Of a stretch of DNA of 64,000 nt, positions 42,501 through 54,500 are shown piece by piece. The stretch is from Hyalella azteca. Its lineage: Eukaryota > Arthropoda > Malacostraca > Amphipoda > Hyalellidae. A model generated the notes under the pieces. That model saw only the letters and a list, made by a program, of their open reading frames with translations, made no database searches and was not told the origin of the DNA. The stretch is from positions 1 through 64,000 of the forward strand of contig NW_025939587.1 of the NCBI RefSeq assembly GCF_000764305.2, read 5' to 3'. Position 1 is the stretch's first letter. Every line of letters begins with the position of its first letter. Position numbers and translations under genes: made by a program.

Positions 42501-45500
42501 AGCGGCATGTCAGAACGAGCCGCGCGGACGCATGCATGTCTTGTATACACGCACTTAAGTTGCGGCATCGACGATTGACTGGCAATGTTTGTTGCGGCTT
42601 ACGTTGCTTGTCGTGTAATCCTGCAGTCAAGACTCATTGCCAACGACGCTTATCGCTTCATAATTTACACTGGAGCCCAAAGAAGACGCTCTGACCTTCC
42701 GACTTGCGGCTTTTCCCGATCGTAAACAAGGTGTGTGCGATTGCACTCGCTATAAACTTTCGAGCCGACTGCATCGGCTGCGTAAATATTCAGTTATGAA
42801 CTTACAGCAAAAGCTTTCCATGCGCAGTGATGCAAACAATTTTTTACACCAATGCTCGGGTTTCGGTCAAAAATTACGTTAAATGTCAATGAGGCGCGTA
42901 ATTTCCAAAGCTAACTCATAACTTGGAGCGTTAGAAATGTTACTTTTCATTATTTTATAAGTCGGTTTATAATGGTCCAGCACACAATAAAATATAACAA
43001 AGGCTCTAATTTTAATTCTGTACAAGCGGATGTAATTGAGACTATTAACCTTCAGTAAATCGTATTCATGTTTTTTAATGTCTTGATTGCAAGTTATGAG
43101 AGAATACAAGCTTAATTCGTTAGGTCACCCTTAAGATCACGGCCAATAAGTTTACAATTTTTTATTCCAATTGAGAAAAAACTGAGCTGGGAAAATGTGT
43201 CCATGCATTCTTTTTTTATTAAAGGCATGTATTCTTTGAACTGAAACTAAAAAAGTTAGATATGCGATCATCTTCCGCAATTTTACTTGGCTCCAAATTT
43301 TATTAAATTATTGCAGGCTTTTGTCCAGTTGAGTTCGTGACAGAACGGATCTTCTTTGTCGATTGCAGGATTTGCAGCGCTCACACAAATGATTGTGAAT
43401 GAGCAGGTTTGTCTCCAACTCACTTCAACTTACACATCAACTTTGCTGATATGTTTGTGAGGCATTCATGTACCCTTTCTATAGCCCAAGTTTTCCCCTG
43501 TAAAGCTTTCACAATGAGAGCAATTCAGAAGCTATTCTTTACGAGTCAACGTTCCTTAAAATCCCTTTCTTGTGAGCCCATATTTACGACTGATGCCTTT
43601 CGCATGATAACCTGTTTTTTTCAAGCGTTATTGAATGCAACCTTTTGACTCTCAGATCCTGACTTCGTCTCGTGTATTAGCGGCCACGCCATGTGGCCGG
43701 TGGAACTGCATTCTTTTACTTCTTATGCTGCGCCGCAAGTGTCAAACAGAAGCGGTCGTCTAGCTGTTGACTGCTGCGATATGGGAGAAGAAATGTTAAA
43801 GTTGCCGATGAATTTATGTTCTAAAATGGCCTGGGTCTCGTGTTTACCAGTAGAACACGGCTCTTTAGAGGCCATAATTCAGAGAGATAACATCGATCGC
43901 GATGGTGCGCTCCGCAAGAAGTAGATGGTGTATCTTTGTACTTAAAGTCCACACAACATGGATTCATTAAGTAGGAGTTGTGTTCAGATGTCCGGTATTA
44001 TGAATGGAACAGCATCACGCATGATTATGCTGGCTTCTAGTTTCTCTTCTGTTCAATTTGCATGTATTATTTTATTTTACATGTGGTTCATTAATGTACC
44101 TACATTGGTGCCGTTCGTTGAATAAGTTAACCTGACAGGTTATTATGCGAGTTCCACTGAATTTAGTACATGTGCAATTTCTTCTTATAGAAGATACACG
44201 GTCTTCGTCAGGGTCACATTTTGAACAATTCAGTTACTAATTTTTTTACGAGTGCAGAATAACACATTGCTGAAGTTTTTGCATATAGTTTCTAAGGTGA
44301 CATATACGTTCACCCGGTTTTAGCGCAGCCAGAAATTAAAGGCGATTTTTTATCCAGCTGGACAACTAAGCTTCATAAGTAAACCAAAAGCCCAATCATG
44401 AGCTATTTCTCTTATCCTTTGATGAAAATTTATTACTGTCAATTATATAAGCTCCTGAATTTGAACATTAAAACTATCTCCACGATATGTCTCAAGGCAT
44501 TATAAGGATCAGAATTAGTTCCGTTTGAAATTAGTGTAGTTAGATAATTCACATAAGTTCATATTCTCTTGGACAGACTTGCGTCGGCACTTCTTCGAGC
44601 CGCCGTACTCGCGGTCCGTACCGCTGGAGAGCCAAGTGGAGATGCGCTGCCTGCCGCCGGAGGGACAACCTCCGCCGTCCACCCTCTGGCTCAAGAATGA
44701 CAAGCCCATCGACTTCAACCTCGAGTCCAACTACAGGCAAGTGTTGAGTCAATGACAAGCCCATCGACTTCAACCTCGAGTCCAACTACAGGCAAGTGTT
44801 GAGTCAATGGCAGGACCATCGACTTCAACCTCGAGTCCAACTACAGGCAAGTGTTACCTCGAGTCCAACTACAGGCAAGTATTGAGTCAATGGCAGGACC
44901 ATCGACTTCAACCTCGAGTCCAACTACAGGCAAGTGTTGAGTCAATGACAAGACTACTGACTTCAACCTCGAGTCCAACTACAGACAAGTGTTGACTCAA
45001 TCACAAGACTACAGGCTTCAACCTTGAGTCTAACTACAGACAAGTGATGAGTCAATGACAAGCCATCGAATTCAAAGTTTTAAGCAGCCGTACAACTCTA
45101 ACAACCGGTCAGTCAGAACCGAAGATAATTAAAAGAAAACGACCAAGTGCGCTAAATTTCGCTGCATTACTGTTAATTAGCAGCCCATGTGGCTCGTTAA
45201 GAGAACATTTTGCGCAAGACTAGCAAATGTGGTTGAGCGGTTTTGCAGGGCTTTTGTGTTCATCGCAGCTGAGGCCGTTAGTGTGGCTGCTGAGGCTTGA
45301 AAATGTCCTGTGGTTGAGACCACAAAATAACTGCAACGAAAATCTCTCCTCTATTCTCCTTTTTATTTTTTAATACATTCGATTCTAATTCTTTAACTAC
45401 TTGCATTTTCAACTTCGTTTTCTTTATCAAAAGAATGGAACGCGGACAGAAGGTTTTAATGGAGTTGAAAACAAATTGAATGCAAATTTGAAATGAAAAT

Positions 45501-48500
45501 GATAGGAAAAAGAAAGAGTTTGCTTCTCTTGTGCCTGAAACGCTTTTATGTTTTAGATTTTCAAAATTAAAAGAAGCATGTACAAACATTCGATATTTTT
45601 GTTATTGGGGCTTCTTAAGTCTTCTGTAACTGTTAGAATCGAGAAAATTAATTATTAGCATTAAAGTTAATTTGTGTAAATTGCTAAATAAGCTCGAAAA
45701 GCATAATTGAATTCAAATGAATGATGATGATTCCTGAAAGTTACGGGTTTATCAAACATTCAATCAATTGATCAAATTCATTTATTCAGTCATTGGTGTA
45801 GTGACTATATTTTTAAATTCTAATTCACATGTATTAAATTTAAAACCCTCAATTTTTCTTCTATCTCTCTGAAAATTAGAACTATTTTCATTTATTAAGC
45901 TAATTTTAACCGGATTATTTGTTTCCCCTCGCAGGGTGTCGTCTGAGGGCTCCCTGCTGCTGCTCTCGGCAGGCCTCGCCGACACCGCCAACTTCTCCTG
46001 TGTCGCTGAGAACGTCGCCGCCAAGCGCGTGTCGCCTCCAGCCGCACTCAAGGTCTATGGTGAGTGTGTCTGGAACATGTAACTGGGCTGGAGTGTGTCT
46101 GGTACACGTATTTGGGCCGGAGTGTGTCTGGTACATGTATCTGGGCCGGAGTGTATCTGGTGCGCGAATCTGGGCCGGAGTGTGTCTGGCACACGTATTT
46201 GGGCCGGAGTGTATCTGGAACACGTAGCTGGCTGGAGTGTATCGTATTATCAAAATAGTTCCGAGTTTGTATCTATGTCATTCGCTAACGGCCACCGGAT
46301 TAAAAATACGCAGTATGCCTGGTGCATGTACGTGGTGGGTCGGAGATAAGTAGTATGATGAAAGCAAATATGAATTAGTAATAATAATAATAATGTATTA
46401 GTATATAATGAGGTTTACCTGGTCTAAATTATTTCTGCAGTAGGGTGATGGAATCTGAAATGCTATTTGCTGATGATTTTAAAATTATATTATCTAAGTA
46501 TGATTTGTTTGGTATTTAAAACGTTATTTCGGAGTTAGAACAAATATAATATTGAAATGACAGGATTTAAAATGAATAAACATTTAAAGATAATACGTAC
46601 GGATAAAAAAGGATAAGTTACAGTTAGTGATAAATTTGCAATAATTTCGTCTTTGAAAAATACCATAAAATTGAAACAAATAAATTTGGTGTAGATAGGC
46701 TACAATCCCGCTACCTGAATGTAGAAATTTTGATAGAATTTATAGCAAATAGCGCGTGTAGTGCAATTATCGTGGTAAACCAACAAAAAAATCATATTAC
46801 ATTTAACAGCGGATATAATTTGATATAATTTAGGGGGTGAAAGTTGGATTAGCTGGAGGCTAGATGTACTTTTTGTAGAGATGACGTAAAAAAGTACACT
46901 AACGGTATAAACAAATAAAAATATATTGTAAAAAATTATTTCAATTTTTCTTAGAATTTATTATTCTTATATATGTATTAGCTACGCTGAAATATAAAAT
47001 TATTAATCTTGAATATGGTTATTGTAATTGCCGGTGCAGTGGACGGGTCGTGGTCGTCGTGGTCTGCGTGGTCTGAGTGCAGTGCAGACTGTGGTCTGGG
47101 GTCCCAGAAGCGCACTAGGACTTGCACGGCCCCACCACCAGGACACGGCGGGGCCTCCTGTCAGGGCAGCGCCTTCGAGAGGTCTGACTGCACCTCTACA
47201 AACTGCCCGCGTATGTCATCATGTTGAACATAATGATGATAATGTTAGTCGAACTATAATGATAGTGTGCGTATGTCATCATGTTGAACATAATGATGAT
47301 AATGTTAGTCGAACTATAATGATAGTGTGCGTATGTCATCATGTTGAACATAATGATGATAATGTTAGTCGAACTATAATGATAGTGTGCGTATGTCATC
47401 ATGTTGAACATAATGATGATAATGTTAGTCGAACTATAATGATAGTGTGCGTATGTGATAATGTTGATCATATTGATCAAAATAATATTGTAACATAATG
47501 ATAGTGTAAATATAATGATAGTGTAGCATGATGATAGTGTAACATAATGATAGTGTAACCATAATGATAGTGTAACATAATGATAGTGTAACATAATGAT
47601 AGTGTAAACCTAATAATAGTGTAGCAATAACGATATAGTGTAACCATAATAAAAGTGTAACCATAATGATAGTGTAACCATAACGATATAGTGTAACCAT
47701 AATAATACTATAACCGTAATGATAGTGTAACACTTAGCCTTTTTATTACATTCCTTAGTGTGACCTTTAGATTGAATTCCTTAATCTAGTGTACACTCCT
47801 TAATCTGAAGTACATTCCTTAATCTCGATTATATTCCTCAACATAGAAATTTTTTATTTGGTAAAATGTATTACGAAAAACGTATTCTTTCGATCGCTTT
47901 GACTGCACGCCTTCGCATTTGGTGAGGTGGGCGATGTTCGGTTGGCCACACAGGGACAGCTCGGTTTATTCGTCAAGCTTTAATTCGCTAATTATTTTCC
48001 AAGAGTTTATTAAGAACTACATAGTCTGTGCTGTGACTCCTGAGCGTTGCTGCATCTCTCATTCCCGAGAACAATGCCTCACTTTTTAACTGCGACAACC
48101 ATTGTTAAAAATTGCTGTGAGTATAACGGTGATGATGCAGCCAACATGGCTGCAAGTCTCGACGATTTTAGACACGCTTGAGGATCGCAGACATGCGTGG
48201 ATAAATGCGTCGGAATCTGTGCTTTGAATTAGAGTGAAAATGCTGGTAACATTTTCTGATGCACTGCTCCGGGAAACTATATGTCAACTGATATGCACGT
48301 ACAAGTGTTTGATATCATTCCATGTTATATAAAATTATTTGTTAAAAGGCCCTGTAACACATCGTAAAAATAAGTTTTAAGATTATTAATCAAAATTGAT
48401 ACGATATTAATTTAATTAATATATATTAATTAGGACTGACACAGAATAGTGAATTTCGCTTGATTTACTTCGGTGTCACCATGAAAGTTTTCCCATCTAG

Positions 48501-51500
48501 AAATGTTGCTTCTTTTGTTTAAAATATCCGTAACAATGAAAACGACTCAGATTTATTTGCGCGATATCGGTAATATCTTGCGGACGTTCGTGATTCCCGC
48601 GAAAGTCACCCCGTCATCCGCGTCGCCTCGTCAGGAAGTAGTCAACTTTGACCTGCATTGTGAACGTGACTGTACTGCAGTGCCTGGCTCATGGAGAAAC
48701 GAACGACACTTTGTCCAAATATCAATGCACTTTTTGCCACCGTGTGGGTCATCTTGATTTAGTTTGCTCCGGTAAAAGGGAGTATCAGTGCTACGTACTA
48801 CCTCCGCTACCTGATTGTGCTTTGGGTAGGAAATGTGCGTCAGCATTTGAACAATACGTACCATTGATTTTTCTAAGTGTGAGTGCTCTGTGGTACCTGA
48901 AATGTCATGACCTCTTCAAGTTTTATGGGCTACGGCAGTCAAGTTCAACCTCCGCTCCCCTCCAAAATTCTCACTTTTCATACTCCCCTTCATTCTTTGC
49001 TGCCCCCAAATTCCACTCCCAAAAAGGAATCACTAGTTCACTTCAATTGGACGAGAAAAAATGCAAAAAAACTATGTAACTCTACTGTGGTATAAAAATA
49101 CGCGAAGACAAATTGTGTTTTCTAATTTGGCGGACTTCGTTTTTTCTTTGAAAGTAATGAATTTGTAGACGCTGGCGAGGGACCTTTACTTTTACTTATT
49201 GTCTAACATCATGGTTATATGGTTATACTCATGGTCCTTGTCTAATCATCATGGTCTTCGTCTATAATCAGCATGGTTATATGATTATACCGATGGTTAC
49301 AGTTTAGCCATTACTAAAACGAAAACAAATAATTTAAAAACATGAACAGTGTCCGCAAAATAATATTCTCGTTGTTAAGGGGCTAAAATAATTTTGCCTT
49401 GATTATAAGATAGAAATATTTTGGCCTTAACATAACCTTACACACAATAATAAAGAAAATATTTTATGTAATCTACATAGCTGTGGACGGCGCGTGGTCC
49501 GCGTGGGGCGAGTGGTCCACATGTGGTCCCGACTGCACCCAGCGCAGCTCCCGCGCGTGTGACGCCCCCGCCCCCCTCTTTGGGGGACGCGTGTGCGTGG
49601 GGGACGACACGGTCACGCGCAACTGCACTGGCGGCATGTGCATGAGTGAGTAAAACACCTTTATTTCAAATTCATCTGATGTATATTTTTTGTATGAAGT
49701 TAACATGCTTGAGTGCGTCCTTCTATAAATTGTCTGAAATAAAGTTCGGGTGTTAAATTCCACGAAGTTCATTTCTTCCCTCAAAACATATTTTTTTGTT
49801 AATTAAGGTTCCTTTCACTGACATATGCAAGCGAAGATAGGAATCTCAATTATCATAAATTATCCTTATAAAATGACTGTTAAAATGTGGTTACTTTTAT
49901 ATAAGCTAATCTGTAATTATTTTTTTCAAGGCACTAATAGAATCTACGACAGCGAATCAACTCAAGAAGGTGAGAATCTATTTTTTTCCTAATTTTGCAG
50001 TATTTTGAGTTGAAAATTTTAGGATATTTATTTTCTATTATTTTCAGCCAAAATTTTCATAATTTGTTTTTTTTTGTGTCTTTGTTTTCCTCAATAAAAC
50101 GCGAGATTTTAGCTGTTTCAACTACTAACTGAATTCGATTATTCTTTCTCGCAGTATCCTGATTTTATCCAGATTTGAGATGATGTATGACTTTATCACT
50201 GTTATTTCAACTGCATATAACAAAAAATCGCGATATTTAGAATCTGGTCTTAAATTCTTTCAAATTTCTTGATACTTGATTGCATGAATTTAAATTAGTA
50301 TCTTTCTTATTATTTTCAATAACATGCTTGGTATGTGTCACCATGACAGCTCGGGAGAAGGCTCTGCAGCAGGACATCACTCTGATCGTGGTGCTGGCAG
50401 TGCTAGTGCCGCTGGTGCTGGTCCTTACCTTCTTCCTCTTCAGGAAGTTTGCTTCCAAGTCCCGGCCAAACGGCGTACTTTACGAGGTGGCTTCCACAGG
50501 TACATTCTATTATATTATTTTATATATTAATTTTTATTAGGTACGCTACCTCTGCTTTTTCCGGCGATAAAGCTTCAGCAAAAGCATTGGTTATTTGCAT
50601 AAGTTCCAATTTCACAAATACGCGATGAAAGGATATTAAAAGTTGATTTTCTGAAAGTAAAATAAAACAACTGATCACATTTACACCAAAAATTGGACAA
50701 ATTATTCCGTAAAACATAATGTTGACCTACGATATAAAATAATAAGAAGCGGAAGCCCAATTTATTCTGAAATTTTGTTTGTTATCACTCGTACAGAATA
50801 CTCGTTACCGTTTTATACGGATACAAATTCGAAGAATACCGTGAAAGTTCTTCCTCCTGAGTTGATGGTTAACGGCAACCAGTCTAGCAGTACGACGTCG
50901 TCGGGGGGACTCGTGATAGACAACGCTTATTCTTCTCCAGCGTCAGTCGCCAGCAACGAACAGAATAAGTCTGTACTTAGATATGAAGTTCACTACACAG
51001 CTCCGGGAGAAACTCCACCAACTGGGACCAAAACTCCGCCGTCTGAACATTTTTATGATGTACCACTAATACGATCATGTCTTGAGTCACCCTCACCTTC
51101 TGAAGGTTTTCATTTACTACCAACACAAAAGTCATTAGGGGGTTCGTCGACCAGGTTTAGTAACAGCAGAAAAGGCGAATCGTCTCCTGGGTCTTCTTTA
51201 GAAAAACCGCGAAGCTCATCGCCCAACTCCTACATCAGCGAAGCCACTTCTGGTAAGCCATGTAGCCAAGCTGAAATATTTGAACCGATCTATTGAAACT
51301 TGGCTGCATTTTTAAGAAAGTTACTGGTGACAATTTAAAATAATAGAATATGCATGAAACCATCATCGTAACAATTAAATTTATAATCATAATTTTAGTG
51401 GCTTTTTTCACTACAGATTACTCTCATCCGAGTGTGGCTGCATTTTACAGAAAGTTATTAGTGTCAATTTTAAATAATAGAATGTACCTTAAAGCACAAT

Positions 51501-54500
51501 CGCAGCAATTCAATTTATAATTATAGTTTCAATGGCGTTTTTCACTCAAGGTTACTCTCATCCGAGTGTGAACTCGGGATCTGACGGCGCATTCCCAGCA
51601 ATGTTACACTCTGAAACGCACCTCCACGTTCCCCACGGGGAGGGGACTGTGTGGGAGGAATTTGGCTCCTCAGGGGGACGACTCATTGTGCCGGAGTATG
51701 GAGTTTCACTCACTGTACCGCAAGGGTCAATCCCCCACGACAAGAAGTGTAAATTATATCTTTCAGTGCTTCCATATGCGCACTGTCTTCCTATGCAAAC
51801 GGAGAGACAGGTAGGTAGTATTTTAGCTGAAATTAGTTATAAGTTTAGTTTCAAATTTCTTAAATATATTTGGTGTGATACCCTTAAAAAAATTTGTTAT
51901 CTCTGCATCTAGACAGAAAAGTGGTTATTGACGACTAATTGTTCCATCATGAACCATGATTATTCATTTTCGATCGTGTTTTTTTCCATCTTTGTTCCAT
52001 TATGATTCGACCACTTGATCTCACATGGTGCCATTTTTTCATGATTTTCTACAGACTTTATTAAGCCCGTTAATCTGGTGTGGCCCACCCGGCACGAAGC
52101 TGCTGAAGCCAGCAGTGCTAGCATTCGAACACAGCGCCTCCCTGCAGCACGCAGCTTGGAAGCTTCACGTATTTGCCGTCAAAAATACAGCAATTGGAAG
52201 CCAAGAGCAAGACTGGCAAAAAATTATAACGCTGGGGGAGGAGCGACTTGACACCCCAGTTTACACCCAGCTCGACGGGAACCAGGTATGGGGTTGAATG
52301 CTTTGGTCCCTCGATCGGCATCTTCGGTGATTCCTGCTTCCATTCCTGTTTCTAATTCACAAATTCCATTCCATTCCCGCTTCTAACACACAAATGAAAC
52401 ATAGAAAAATGTCATTAATTGAAAATTGCCTGTGATTTCGTGTTCATATTCTAGGCTTATGTTTGTCTAGGATACTCTTGCCGTGCGACTTACAGCTCTG
52501 TACCAAAGTTTGTTATATAATTATAAGATACAACATGTTTAAAAGTTCATGTTTTCGCGCCAAAAAACCTTTAAATGTGTTTTGTTTAATAATTGCGTGG
52601 CAGGCGTTCCTGATGAGCGACTGCCTGCAGCCGTACGCAGTAGTGGGTGAGAGCGCCGCGTCCAGCTCGGCCGTGAAGCTGGTGAGGGTGGTAGCGTCAG
52701 CACCACCTCCTGCCGCAGACGGGCAGCTCACCATCACGCTGCACGTCATACAGAACACCACCGCGCATCTCAAGTGTGAGTGTCTATAGTGTGCTTGTAT
52801 GTTTATTTGATTATTTTCCTGCGACACAAAAGTGTGTATTTGTGGTGTAATGCTGGAAACCCGAACAGAAATATTTTTCAGCCAAATTCCACTGAAATTA
52901 TGAATTATTTGAATCGGAATTTGTAATGAGTGGATATGATGGCTTCACTTCACTCAGATTATCTCATATGATTCTATAAGAGTGACGGTGCAAAGTCTTC
53001 ATCTACTTTCAATACAAACATAACTAGAATATTTTCAGCGTTTTCTAAAATCCACAGGCTGTTAGTCAACAAAATATTTATGAATGCACGAAAATATTTT
53101 AGTTGATAAAGAGTGACATCATCGCGTCACCTTGTGTAGAAATTCTCGGTCATTATGACGCCTATTGAGTATTTTTGGTGTTACGAGCAATTCTATTACG
53201 TATTAATTCTATTCAATCTATTTTTGAAGTTACGAGCAATTCTATCGGCTGGTTGCGAAATAATTGGCATATCAATAAGTTTAGCAGAGAAGAAACAAGG
53301 AAACGTGAAACGATGGAGTTAGAAATGCTCTTTTACACTCATGATTAAATTTTTTACGGCCTTCGATTTCTGCAACTGCAGTAATTTGCCGGTAAAACAG
53401 ATTTTCCTTAAGCCCGTCTCGTAGCTGGTGTATTTTGTCTGATTAACGACACACTAAAAGTAACACATTCCTCAATTCAAAACTGATTTTCGAAAGCGCA
53501 ATTTCGAATGAATCGTAGTCGGTCTCTTACTGTCCAAGTTTATATAATTTAAGTTTGTTGTTCGGGTTGATGCTTTAAATTTATGCAGTTTTTCCCGAAA
53601 CATCCCGGCACAAAAATACATGGACCTTGCGTATCATATAAATCATGAATCATAGTAAAGCTTCTAAAAATTAAAATTTCTCCAAATAGTTGTGTATCAA
53701 ATTTTATAAAATCTTCCAAAAAGGGACTCGTGAGCATTTAATCAGGACTCACTAACCTTTGTGATATATAAAAAAATATAATAATAATATAGTATGCATA
53801 TAATAAATATAGTATACAATAATATATTATATAATAAATAAATATAATATAAAAATCTAAACCGAAGCCCACATGCTCTCTCCAGACCTCACTCAGCAAG
53901 AGCGTAAACGTGGTGCGTGTCTGCTCGACAAGCCCAGGACGCTGAACTTGTTGGACTGCGGCTCCAACTTGGTTTTCTCCCTCGATGAGGTCGCCACGGG
54001 GTGGAAAATGACCCCTCGGCATCACCACCAGGTCTGTTATCCCATCGTTTTATTTAATGAGAGCACTGTTCGAAAAAAAAATAGGTGAAATATGCTGGTT
54101 GTCCCGCGAAATTCAACCGAGTTTCGTATGTTAACTGGCGACAAGGTTTCAATTCACGGGGCCGCTTGCCACTCAAACGCCGGTGCAAAAATTTTTTCGC
54201 CGTTTTTTTTTCGAACATTTTAACCTTCTCGTTTCTGTACTACAGTATAGAGTTGGAAGGAGTCGGGAATTGACGCAGGGTATAGGTATATAAAATCTTT
54301 TTATACATCTATTTAAATCATTATTATGCAGCAACCGATCACGTCTGTATTGGATAGAGAAGGTTATCAGAAATGGCGAAACTTGTCAAATTTCACATAT
54401 TTCCAACAATAGGAAGAAATCTCATTCGAAAGGGTGAAGTGACATGTGAACATTTCCTAAACAATGGACCCCAAAACAACAATGGGATAGAATAGAGAAG

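Noticed and set aside
47028..47733. Repeat proteins over the 60-bp and ATAATGATAG arrays
   Set aside because: The intron begins at 47211. Frames are open only through unit periodicity.
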